From Plantago elongata (taxonomy: Eukaryota; Streptophyta; Magnoliopsida; Lamiales; Plantaginaceae): a stretch of DNA of 23,396 bases. This document shows, in pieces, positions 8,849 through 18,096 of the stretch (within the stretch, counting starts at the first letter, position 1; each line of letters starts with the position of its first letter). The notes below the pieces were generated by a model. The model ran no database searches. It was not told the DNA's origin and saw only the letters and a program-made list of their open reading frames with translations. The stretch lies in the NCBI GenBank assembly GCA_036897095.1, contig JAYMSP010002589.1, positions 1 to 23,396 of the forward strand, in the 5' to 3' direction. The position numbers and the translations under genes were made by a program.

Positions 8849-11577
8849 TTAGATCTGGAAAGTGTATCCTGCCTCGGCAAAGTGTGACTTCACCAGTGCA
8901 AGTGCCCTGGAGCGATGAGAAATCTTGTTCTTCTCTTCTTTAGCCATTTCAGCATAGCTGTAACAACAAACACAAATCAGCTGCTTCTTAGTTTGCTTCT
9001 GTAGATGTGACAGATAAATGATTGACTTGTTATTTGAACTCACGTGAGGTCATATCCATCGGGTTGGAAGATTGGATCCCATCCAAAATCATTTGGCCCT
9101 CTTGCAGTAACTATCTTTCCCTGAATATGTATGTCACCACAAATTGAGTCAGTGCTGAAGCTCAAATCCGTTTTGCCACAATACATCAATTGTGTGTGCA
9201 AACTTAAACCATTACTGAATTGTAATAGGAATTCTATATTATTTATAACAGAAAGACAGCGGATGTAGATAGTAGAAACAAGCAAACAACATACAGGTGT
9301 TTTCCCCGAGAAAGTAATAGGTTCAGCATTTGGCCCAATAACGAGAGAGAATACACACAGAGCAAAAGCTGACTTATCGTCGTATGCCATCAACAAATTG
9401 TTGAGACCTATGAAGAAGAATGTAAGAAGAGATCATGAAAACCAAGACTTGGAGGCAAGGCAAGATAATCAACGATCGTGATACATGACATGAAAACAAG
9501 TAGAAGATTGATACCTTCATGACCGACTTTCTGTAGAAACCACTTTCTGCATTTGTAGTTGTACATGTCAGCAGGTGTAAAAAATGTAAATTATAAACGA
9601 TACAAATAGTGGGTTATATAGTATAGGGCAAACAGAAAAGTGGAAACAAGTGTCAGGCCGACTAATACAATAGGAAATGTTTCAACCTTTCTATCAGCAA
9701 TTGTACTTAGTAATGAATTGATGACATTAGTCAACATTTATATAGTGATATCAAAAGACCTAAAAATAGAAAAATAACAGTATCAAGGACAACCATAAGC
9801 ATCCAACACAAGCACACCGACATGGATTAAGAAAAAAAAAATTACAGCAGATATAAAGAGGAAGTACAAGATTGATCCTCGGTGCCCAACAAAAATGCCA
9901 TGGCTGAATGATGAAGAATAAAATTAGATTATATTTTACTATCCTGTTCATGAAAGAGCAACAGACCCTCAGCACTATTTTGCTTTGCTGGGTTTAAGAG
10001 AATGTGGGAGGGGTGTTATATCTTTGTAAAAAAAGAGTTTGGACCAGTATAGAAGAACCAAAAAACTATGTTTGACGTTCAAGGATAATATTAAGAAAAA
10101 CATATGACAGACCAAGTCCAAACACACCAAGAATTGAAGCTAAAGCTCTCTCAATGTCTAATGTATTATATTCTATTATTAATAGTTATTGTTTCATTTT
10201 TAAAAAATATTTTAGTACTTTTTATAAATCATTTTTACATTTTCTTTTAAAAGCAGAAAATAAACTAGGAAGCAACTCGTGACTTTTGTCAAATTTAGTT
10301 AAAATTGGAGGGAAAAACGAGCTCCGTTTTTCAAGGAAATTGAAACGGAGTCCCTCAATTGGACAGGGTGCTATTGAAGTGTACCTAATTGACAAGTACT
10401 ATCATTTTTGGTATACAAAGAAAAAAGAAATTATATGTTGACGTTCCATAGGAATCCTACTTAACACTCGAGCAATTATCTGGATAAAATTGTGATTTAT
10501 CATACATAAGCTAGGACAGTTGTAAAATGAAAATACTCTGCCAATTACCATGCAGAGAATGAAAAACATCAATTGAAAAGCCAAGAATTTATTTTTTACA
10601 GGAGATCTGTAATCTGCTTTCATCGGCTCCAAAACATTAATCAAGCTACAAGGGAAGAAACAAATATTCCACTGAACAAAACTTTCAGTAAACATACAGA
10701 GTCATTGTTCACATTTTTACACTGTTTTATTAATTAATTAGACACACTGTTCACATTCACAATCTGAAATCTTATGCAATGGGAAAGTAAGAAGTTCACC
10801 TCACTTGATGTAACAAGTAAAAAAACTTACATGTAAGGCCCTGAAAAAAAGAAGGAAAAAATGAAATGGTTATGAGGCAATAATCAAAAGTATAAAACAA
10901 ATGATTTAATGAGCAGTGGAAATATCAGTATTTACCAGGAAGACCCTTAAGGGCATTGAAACACAGGCAAGTATCCTCGACGAGCACAGGGCCTTTTACC
11001 TTCGAAACAATCAAAGTGAGACAATCAATGAACTGATTGATTTATGTAAAATAACATGCTGATCTCCAGTAAAATTTCCAATGCAATTAGTACTTACATT
11101 ACAAACAAACACCCCCATGGTTAACTTCATATTTACAAACTTTGATGTTCTCAAAAGTGTCTGTTTGTTTGCCTAGCGGTTAAAACTTAAAATAAAAACA
11201 CCTAGTTGAACTCGTTTTCATGATTTTAAGCGTTAGTCAGACGAAAAACTTGTAGTGATCAGAGTAGACATTATGACAAACAGGTAGAGTGCAACAATGA
11301 TAGTACCTCTTTGGCGGCCAGACGGGCCTTTTCTTTGGAGATCTCCTCAGGTTCTCCTTGTAACTCCGGTACTGTTAAAGAAAACAAAGCTCAAAAAGCA
11401 TTAATCAGACATATAAAAATGAACGTTTGTGTAGTCAAAATTCGGTGGCGTACGATCGAGTTTGAGAGAACGAAAGGGAACGGAGTCGCCAAGAATAGCA
11501 CGGACTTCTTCAAGCTTCTTCGCATTTCCGGTTACAAATGTCACCGGCTGCGATAGCACCACCGCCCTCGCCGCCAT
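8849..11577 (-). CDS. ITPA: Inosine triphosphate pyrophosphatase (ITPase / HAM1 family), eight exons
   Basis: Exons on the minus strand are 11577..11454, 11371..11307, 10999..10936, 10840..10831 (10-nt micro-exon), 9546..9515, 9407..9295, 9120..9044 and 8957..8849. They total 594 nt with no frame break, giving 197 aa, the normal size for the family. The enzyme hydrolyses non-canonical purine nucleotides (ITP, dITP, XTP) to monophosphates plus pyrophosphate, clearing them from DNA/RNA precursor pools; it is usually cytosolic and homodimeric. Visible motifs in order are [12 protein letters not shown] (N-terminal nucleotide loop), [39 protein letters not shown] (with the metal-binding ED), [35 protein letters not shown] (signature FGWDPIF) and [12 protein letters not shown] (substrate-binding SHR). 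No transit peptide is evident. The start sits in [21 protein letters not shown], the expected distance before the loop. All splice sites are canonical GT-AG. This is a housekeeping gene and appears fully functional. Confidence 0.95.
10302..10360. repeat. Inverted repeat (hairpin) in ITPase intron 4
   Basis: CTCCGTTT (10322-10329) pairs with AAACGGAG (10343-10350). Outside it AATTGGAGGGA (10303-10313) nearly pairs with TCCCTCAATT (10351-10360). The flanks are plain AT-rich intron. It may be a small foldback or MITE remnant within the 1.28-kb intron. Confidence 0.4.
10831..10840 (-). other. 10-nt micro-exon (exon 4) of the ITPase gene
   Basis: GGCCTTACAT lies between a strong pyrimidine tract plus CAG (10843..10841) and GTAAGT (10830..). 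It supplies exactly the residues G-P-Y-I between LPG (exon 3) and KWF (exon 5) and is required to keep frame (64+10+32 nt across exons 3-5). The PGPY..KWF sequence is highly conserved in ITPases, so the exon is real and easily missed by automatic annotation. Confidence 0.92.
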
Positions 11578-11809
11578 TCTTCCCGCCTACTATATTGGTT
11601 TAGATTAGAATTAGATCAACGATTGGTGGGTGGGTGGGTCTTTAAGAAAATCGACCAGGCAGACCGACCATATATCAAGAGGTCCGAGTCGGTGAAGAAG
11701 AAGAAGAAGGGCGAAGCTGACGCAATGAAAGAAGAAGAAGGGCAGCAGTAATGACAGGCCTAGGTCCGACTCCGACCTAACAAATCTATATATACTGGAC
11801 CGCTCATTT
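11578..11809 (-). promoter_or_regulatory. 5'UTR / proximal promoter interval of the ITPase gene
   Basis: Only about 230 bp separate the ITPase start codon from the repeat-rich transposon-like element. The interval holds a GAAGAA microsatellite (about 11693-11741), which reads as CTT/TTC repeats on the transcribed strand, common in plant 5' leaders, and a GGTGGGTGGGTGGG stretch at about 11625. No clear TATA box was seen. The boundaries of promoter and UTR are inferred. Confidence 0.4.
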
Positions 11810-12655
11810 AATTCGGATCCGCAAATCCGGTCCGTTTATCTGTTAAAACGGACCGTATCGGATCGATCCGTTTAGAAACGGATTGAATTGTGGATGGAGT
11901 TTTTCTTCATCCGTTTTAAACGGATAAATTCGCCGGATATCCGCGGATATCCGTTTATCCGTCTAAACTAGGATATTATTGTTTTACATTTTTGCTCTAA
12001 TTCTCTACTCCTAGCCGCCATTTCCCGTTTCTTCTTCATTCTCATTTCGTCTACCTCTTCCACATCCTTTACAATGACATATATGTACTTCCAGATACAG
12101 TCTATGTCGTGCTCATCGCAGATCACTTCCCAGAATTTTGCACCGATTTGGTTTCCACATATGACCACCTTGAATGTGGAGGATTTCTCTCATTGTGGTT
12201 TTTCGATTGAGTTTTCCGGCATGGATTTGGGTTGAGAGGAAGAGAGATTGGATAGGATTGAAAGGCTTGTCGTCACTGTGTGTAGGTGAAGGAGTGGACG
12301 AGCGGAGTAGTGGCGCTCGGTGGTCGACCGGATCCGATGAAATTGCGCGACGGAGCAGTGATGGTCCGACGGAGGCAAGGTGGGCGGCGGATGAAGAAGA
12401 AGAGTGAATTGGAGCAGGTGTTTATTCTTTCTTCTTCTTTCTTCCCTTTTTATTTGCTCTATTTTCTTTTATTTTTCTTTAAATTTACTGGATACGGATA
12501 TGCGCTGGATTTATCCGTTATCCGACGGATTTATCCGTATCCAATCCGCTCGAAATGGATTGGATAACGGATGGACTAATTTTCCATCCGTTTGACCGGA
12601 TATCCGGTCAAACGGATATGGATTGATCGTATACGTCCGTTGCGCAGCCCTAATA
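11810..12655. mobile_element. Non-autonomous DNA transposon (Pack-type, hAT-like) with subterminal inverted repeats
   Basis: Both flanks are dense in ATCCGTTT/AAACGGAT and CGGATATCCG motifs in inverted arrangement: left at about 11815-11965 (CCGGATATCCGCGGATATCC) and right at about 12485-12635 (GACCGGATATCCGGTCAAAC, itself a palindrome). The right end finishes GCGCAGCCCTAA; an AGGGCTGC-type terminus is familiar in plant hAT-like non-autonomous families. The left terminus and target duplication could not be fixed. The centre (12085-12420) is unlike the flanks, contains a beta-tubulin fragment and has a more GC-rich plus-strand region. No transposase is encoded. The superfamily is a tentative call. 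Confidence 0.55.
12085..12193 (-). pseudogene. Captured beta-tubulin 5' coding fragment (start codon to about codon 36)
   Basis: On the minus strand an ATG at 12193..12191 opens the beta-tubulin N-terminus [10 protein letters not shown]. One extra base in the following codon shifts frame, and the next frame continues [17 protein letters not shown], then DID.....KY, ending near 12085. This matches the universally conserved start of plant beta-tubulins, including the GTP-binding loop region (QCGNQIG) and the intact WEV segment. Substitutions such as G to D after CDEH, and the frameshift, show it is not functional. Homology stops abruptly at KY, where other sequence is joined. It lies between the inverted-repeat arms of the transposon-like element. 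Confidence 0.82.
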
Positions 12656-14885
12656 TACACATAGACAAATCTTATTTGCATGGGTGTTTGAATTTTGTTC
12701 ATTTTATAAATAAACAGTAAAAGAAATATTAATTTAAAATTAATTATTTATTTTTAGTATATTATAATTTCTATTAAATTATATATAACTTTATATGTAA
12801 AACTTCGAAAAATATTGTAAGCATATATTTGGATTCATCTTGGCAAGACGAATCGATAGAGACCAATCTTATATAAATATTGTTAACAAAATAAATTATT
12901 TATATATTAAAATAAAAAAATCATGTGTCAGATGGTATATTTGAAAAATAAACCGTTAAATAGTAGACAATGCGATACACCTTATAACTTTCACTATTTG
13001 TATTTTTAGTATATTTACTATATATATAACTTTTGTTAATTTCATACTTGTTCGACTGCAGATTCCCAATGCCTTATAATTCAAAATGATGATCACTTTA
13101 GCAAAATTTAATGCAAAGGTGTCTTTAATATGGTGATAAAATTTGGGAATGATCCAATGGCTAATGAACCCCGAGTCAATTTTACAAAAAGGTTGCGCTG
13201 TGCAGAAAATCTATGCACGAAATTTACCTTTTTCCTTCTCAATTTATACTCGGTCGTCCAATTTGATATGTATATTTTAAAGAGAATCATCAATTGTTAG
13301 CCACTTCTGGTGGTTTTGAATTCTTGAATTTTTTTTTCTTGTGTATCATATATTCAAGTGAATTAAAACTTGACATTCATTACTTTCACAATAATCGTAA
13401 CCTTCAAGGTTTTGTATCTCATATTCACTTCTGAAAATATGGTAAATGAGATTGCATCTTGTTGCCACTTGAAAAGTTCATTGGAGACATTAGTAGAATA
13501 TGAGTATGAATATGATTCACTCACTAATAATGAAAATAAAGTGGTTAGATAAGATCATATCGTAAAGAAAAAAAATGTAATAATAAATAGATAAAGTAAG
13601 ATTTATCATGACCAAGTAAGCCTCACATATTTATGATAATATGTAGCACGATCAATAGAGATTCGAGAGCGGCAAAAGTCAAGCACATCCCATTATCTTG
13701 CAAAAATTCTTGCGTAAAACAAAAGTTCTCACTTTATAACCTGTACAACTTCAAAAATTATGTCACCAATACATAATGATCAATTCAAAGATTTACACTG
13801 TATTGAATTCTAATATAATAAAAGGAGAAAATTAGTAGAACTAGTAATGGTAATAATATGCAGTTGATGGCCTCATGAGATAGATCATTTGTTACCGAGT
13901 GATAATGTCCTTTATCACATTTTGTGTGTTTCATCTTTCCGGCCGAATCAACTTTCTCATTCTCATCCATTTTCCTTTCTCGTTCCACAATGGATCACTA
14001 GAGCACTATCATATTAATAACGTATTAAAAATTATATACTACTAATATAATAAATAAGAAAAAACAACTATAAAAATAGAGAGTAGAAGAGCAATTCATT
14101 ATTCTTGATACATTGTATGTTCCATACATCATGTAATTGTGTGGTTGGAGTTACATAAGTTTCAATAGAATATCAATGGTGCAATTTGACCCCTAATCAA
14201 GAATGGATATTAGTTGGATAGTGGAGGTAGATAATGGACATTCATCATATATTACATAACAATATTTAACTATTAAAATATAATCAATATTTCATAATTC
14301 TAAGATAGAACCTTACGATCATCTAATGAAGATCTATATTTAAGTCGGTATGAATGCAACCTAAAAATAGAAAAGTCCAAGAAAGTTTCACCAAGAATTA
14401 TCAAATTTATATTACAAATCAATTTGTCGCTAAATAATTCAATTCATCACTAACAAAATTCAATTTGTCTTCTCCAATAAAATTTCAGGTCTTAATTCAA
14501 TCACAATAAAATCATTTCATTATTAGAAAAATAATGATAACCAATCTTCTTCAATTAAATTGAAAATTATCAACATAAAGTACACTAATTCAATTGAAAG
14601 AAAGGCAATCAATTATGAGGAAAAAAACATAACTATTTTCAGTCAAATACTTATTTCATTATCTATAACCAATATGCCAGAAATACGTGTGTAATGTGTT
14701 GTCATATTCTAAGTACATTGATATTATATTAACAATGAACAAGTCTGAGTAAGATGTCAAATTTTACCATATATGAATAGATTTGTTTAGCTAGACATGC
14801 TCTCTCTCACATTACACTGGATGAAGACATATAACAAATGATGCATAAAAGTCAAGAGAAGAGATTACATGTTCCATAGCATATC
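12656..14885. other. Gene-poor AT-rich intergenic region
   Basis: There are no supported genes in about 2.2 kb. The DNA is strongly AT-rich with many short A and T runs. The stretch near 13130-13350 (GGTTGCGCTGTGCAGAAAATC onward) has the look of old repeat DNA. A minus-strand frame at 13785-13988 (67 aa, acidic/basic N-terminus and a hydrophobic C-terminal segment LLPLLVLLIFSF) could be a tiny membrane protein, but nothing else supports it. The last 100 bases form the 3' flank of the first SPH gene. Confidence 0.45.
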
Positions 14886-15314
14886 CTACAACTTGATGGG
14901 TTTGGGTTTCGAAACCCATCGGTACAAGAGTTGTTCATCACCGCCTTCCTTATTGTATCCACGAACTCCATTTTTGGTAACAATCCAAACACATTCTCGA
15001 CACCTTTTAGAGTCTCTATCATTCACATATAGATTAAACACACCTTTTCTATTTTTACATGCCAGACCACAGAAGAATAGAGTGGTGCCCCAAATATTCT
15101 GCCGGAACTTCCATTCAAACAAACCGCCATTTTTTAGGATATGATAACCCATATCATTGTTTTTTGACTTACAATGAACGGTTATGTTATGGCCAAATTG
15201 ATTGTGCACTCGAACAGTTTTTTTAGGAGGATGAAAAATGGATGGAGCAGTTTCAGGAACACGTATACATACAATAAGAATAACAAAGAGTATTGCGACT
15301 CTAGTGAATACCAT
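14886..15314 (-). CDS. SPH: S-protein homolog (plant self-incompatibility S1 family), secreted, copy 1
   Basis: This is a single-exon gene of 142 aa. The frame is open to an upstream Met at 15374, but the Met at 15314 aligns with the start of the second copy and directly begins the signal peptide (MVFTRVAILFVILIVCIRVP, cleavage likely after ETA). The mature protein has the S1 pattern: KKTVRVHNQFGHNITVHCKS (N-glycosylation sequon NIT), the WKFRQNIWGTTLFFC strand, and a C-terminal SKRCRECVWIVTKNGVRGY. Cysteines in HCKS, FFCGLAC and RCREC fit family disulfides. SPH proteins are small secreted beta-sandwich proteins. The founding poppy PrsS is the female self-incompatibility ligand; most other members have unknown roles in reproductive or seedling tissue. 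An identically organised paralog lies 2.3 kb to the right. The gene is intact. Confidence 0.9.
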   Translation of the reverse strand: MVFTRVAILFVILIVCIRVPETAPSIFHPPKKTVRVHNQFGHNITVHCKSKNNDMGYHILKNGGLFEWKFRQNIWGTTLFFCGLACKNRKGVFNLYVNDRDSKRCRECVWIVTKNGVRGYNKEGGDEQLLYRWVSKPKPIKL

Positions 15315-15689
15315 GTTCAAGATTTGTTGTTCTACTATAAGAACAAAGTCACACGTTATAGTTAAATTCATCACTTACTTGATTGTTAATTACTACCATA
15401 AGATCCTCGTCAATAAAACTAGGAAAATACTAATTATTGTAATTTCCTAAAATTTTAATCTAAACTATATCAAAAGTCAAGACGTAATCCTTCCTAGAGC
15501 GCTGATCCAAATAAAGCATGCTTATTAATTAAATTCGGTAAAAACAAGAAATGTCAAAGATCGTGTATGATAAAAATCTAAATTTAAATGAATTAAATTT
15601 AATCATATGGTGATCCTAGAAATGCTTAATTTGTTTGAAATTTCATTACATTAATTGATCTGTAATTGTTTGAACTCTGGTCCTCAACA
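15315..15689. other. 5' flank of SPH copy 1
   Basis: This is AT-rich DNA holding the presumed promoter of the minus-strand SPH gene. No clear TATA box in the right place and no other gene were recognised. Confidence 0.4.
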
Positions 15690-16211
15690 AGTTAGAGGAA
15701 TTATGTCAGAAATTCCGACAAATGGAAAGAATTTGTGCTTTCACTGTTAGTTGCATGGACATTATAAGAAAGATTGTTCTCAAATCCCAAAAGACAATGC
15801 TGGAGATAGAAAGGAGGAGAAATTTCCGAAAATCTCAAAAGGCTATGCTCAGTGAATAAAGAAAATCTTTTCAACTGTAATTGGATGCTCTACATGTTGA
15901 TTTGTCTTCTGATGATGAAGATAAAGATCCAAATGCTCCATATTAAATCATTGATTTTGGATGAAGGAAGGAATTATGCGGAATTCAGAAGGAAGGTAAC
16001 CAGATTACTATAGTCTGGAACATTGAATTGTTATTGATCAAGTAAAATGGATTTATTAGCTATGATAGTGAATAGTGATGATGAGAATGGCATGAAGAAC
16101 ATGGAACGTTTTGAGAAGAAATTGAAAATCCTGGAAAAGGATTTATAATTGTTAGTGATGATCAGCTAGACTTGAATGAGCTAAATGAGAAGTTAATGAA
16201 GACATAACGGT
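15690..16211 (+). mobile_element. Decayed retrotransposon gag remnant (zinc knuckle region)
   Basis: On the plus strand near 15728-15780 a CCHC zinc-knuckle pattern is legible (LCFHC, stop, LHGHYKKDCS), with an in-frame stop after the second cysteine. Downstream acidic and helical fragments follow (SSDDEDKDPNAP; MKNMERFEKKLKILEKDL) that resemble the gag region of SIRE/copia-type elements. Stops and frame breaks are frequent, so it is non-coding today. It runs directly into the LTR-like repeat at 16212. Confidence 0.55.
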
Positions 16212-17388
16212 TAGTCTCCTCAGATAAACTATGTTCAAAAAGCATATTGTATAGTGCAAATGGCACATTGCATGTCTCTGAATATATGGCACCATTGAGT
16301 CAAGGAGCATGCTAGCTTTCAGAAAGGCTCATGTGTCCGTTGAGACTACAGGACAAAGAAATAGTGCAGTGTATTAATTATACTGACTGAAAAGTCGATC
16401 AAGCTTAGTGCTCTCTAAAAAATAAGAAAGGTACTTCTGAGTACTTATTTTGAGATATCAACGGATTGAATTTTGAGAAGGTCTAACTGATACTATTCAA
16501 ACGACTCTCAAATTCTTCTATAAGTATCACCACTTAGAAGCTGAGAAATACACACATGAACTACGCTCATACTTTCATATCAAGCAAGTATTCTCTCAAG
16601 CATTCATACTACCATTCTCCAAGCTTACTGTTGCGACTATCAAGCTTGAAGAATCACTAGTAGTTCTAAGTGGCATTAACCTATAACAAGAGTTTATTAT
16701 TCATGAAAGAGTTGAACTTTCGGATACCATTTCTGAAGCTCATTCTCCAGAACGGATACCAACACTTGGGTCAGAAGGAGAAACCTACCATATAATGAAC
16801 AAGTATATTAAGTAGTTTAATCTCTTCAAGCTCTCTGAAAACATAGCTGAAAAGTTATAAGAGAAGCTTACATGACAATCATCATATAACCAACACCATC
16901 TAGGCGTGGAGTACATGAAGTACTTGGTTTGGAAAATCAAGGAAAAGCTCCAAGGTTATCTTCAGTACAGGTTGTATTTGGCTCGATGAGCTAGGGAAAA
17001 ACTCAAGGGGAACATTTGATGGGGAACCATTTGTTTGTAGGGATCTTAGAATAGGACTTATTGTAAGGAGAACTTAATTGTCTGTTCTAGTGAATTCCAG
17101 GTCTCAGAAAGATCGAAAGGGATTAGTTGGAGGATTACGCCACCTTCAGATACCACTATAAACAGTTGTGTTATTAACTTTTTGTACTTACATTCTAGCA
17201 TAACACACACACACACACACACATTATTACTGCAAAGCACATTTACGTTTATCTATCGTTTAAAGTCTTCCGCTCTCTGAATCTTCTGGTAGGTTTCTGA
17301 AAAAGATTGTTTATCGATGAAAGTTTGAAAAGACTATTAACCCCCTTAGTCTATTCCTTTGTCGTTATCCGGACCAACATTTATTAAT
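16212..17388 (+). repeat. LTR-like repeat, copy A (about 1.18 kb)
   Basis: This aligns over its length with 18778-19925 (shared starts TAGTCTCCTCAGATAARCTATG; shared TTCAAACGACTCTCAAATTC near the core; shared GAAAGTTTGAAAAGACTAT near the end). A TATA-like box (TATAAGTA, about 16519) sits in the middle and an (AC)10 tract at 17203-17222. The end ACCCCCTTAGTC..GTTATCCGGACCAACA resembles 3' ends of plant copia LTRs. No primer-binding site follows, and the 5' terminus is only approximate. Confidence 0.6.
17203..17222 (+). repeat. (AC)10 microsatellite
   Basis: Ten uninterrupted AC units lie within LTR-like copy A. The matching place in copy B has only a few (ACACACAC near 19786-19793), so the tract has expanded or contracted since duplication. 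Confidence 0.9.
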
Positions 17389-17604
17389 TGAGTTTCTATG
17401 TTTTTTTTAGCTATCAAATTTGTCAAAAGAAGCAAACCTTGTTTGCGTTACATAATATGTAACTCTCACTGTCATTATTTATATTATTCATATGAGCTTT
17501 TTTTTAGTAGATTTTTTTTTTCCGAATTCAAAATTCTCTTTATTACATATATAGCATAGAAACATAGTTTGTGAAAGTGATCTTACGAGACAAGAATAGT
17601 TGAT

Positions 17605-18051
17605 CTAGACATGATATGAACCTAATGATTTTGGTTTAGAAACCCATCGAAACCATAATTGTTCATCACCTCCTTCCTTATCATAGCCACGAACTCCATC
17701 ACTGGTAATAATCCAAACACAGACTCGACACCTTTTAAGGTCTCTGTTGTCAACGTATATATCAAAATCTCCTTTTGTATGTCCCCATGTCATACAACAA
17801 TAGAATAAGGTGGTTCCCCAAAAGTTTGGTCGGAACCTCCATTCGTAAGATTCACCATTTTGTAGGAGATGATTTCCTAAATCATTGTTCTTGGACTTGC
17901 AATGAACGCTAACATTTTGGCCAACTCGGTTGTACACTCGAACAGTTTTTTTATGCGGGATCCAAAGGAACGAAGCAGTTTCAGGAACATGTAATGAAAC
18001 AAAAAGAATAATCAAGAATAACAAGAGTCGTACATAAATATAAGACACCAT
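17605..18051 (-). CDS. SPH: S-protein homolog (plant self-incompatibility S1 family), secreted, copy 2
   Basis: This is a single-exon gene of 148 aa, intact. The signal peptide is MVSYIYVRLLLFLIILFVSL, with cleavage likely near HVPETA. The mature part reads KKTVRVYNRVGQNVSVHCKS (sequon NVS), WRFRPNFWGTTLFYCCMTWG, and LKRCRVCVWIITSDGVRGYD. It is clearly a paralog of the 14886-15314 gene: order, length and most conserved residues agree, including the shared C-terminal EGGDEQL..RWVSKPK. It adds a short tail (SLGSYHV). It has an extra cysteine (YCC) where copy 1 has FCGLAC, so the disulfide pattern may differ. The gene lies between two LTR-like direct repeats and is transcribed opposite to their presumed direction. 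Confidence 0.92.
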   Translation of the reverse strand: MVSYIYVRLLLFLIILFVSLHVPETASFLWIPHKKTVRVYNRVGQNVSVHCKSKNNDLGNHLLQNGESYEWRFRPNFWGTTLFYCCMTWGHTKGDFDIYVDNRDLKRCRVCVWIITSDGVRGYDKEGGDEQLWFRWVSKPKSLGSYHV

Positions 18052-18090
18052 GTAGGGGGTTAACTTGTTCCATAGGGACCAAACACAAGA

Positions 18091-18096
18091 TTTATA
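18091..18096 (-). promoter_or_regulatory. Candidate TATA box of SPH copy 2
   Basis: TTATAAATC on the minus strand places TATAAA about 40 bp above the start codon at 18051. That would imply a very short 5'UTR, so the role is plausible but unproven. Confidence 0.3.

Noticed and set aside
11311..11556. Plus-strand frame of 81 residues at the ITPase 5' end
   Set aside because: It is antisense to ITPase exons 1 and 2, which encode the conserved [10 protein letters not shown] loop on the minus strand.
12174..12407. Plus-strand frame starting [10 protein letters not shown]
   Set aside because: It overlaps the tubulin fragment in antisense and low-complexity GA-rich cargo of the transposon. It has no recognisable domain.
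13019..13350. Possible fragment of a known repeat family around GGTTGCGCTGTGCAG
   Set aside because: The sequence looks repeat-like, but I could find no partner copy, terminus or coding motif in the window to support a call.
15315..15374. Upstream Met giving a 162-residue SPH copy 1
   Set aside because: The extra 20 residues would precede the signal peptide, and the paralog starts at the position matching 15314.
14869..15450. Plus-strand frames at 14869-15144, 15174-15365 and 15238-15450
   Set aside because: They are antisense to SPH copy 1 and its 5' flank. The minus-strand protein has a signal peptide and S1-family motifs.
17058..17240. Minus-strand frame with a VCVCVCV segment
   Set aside because: It is a translation of the (AC)10 microsatellite within the LTR-like repeat.
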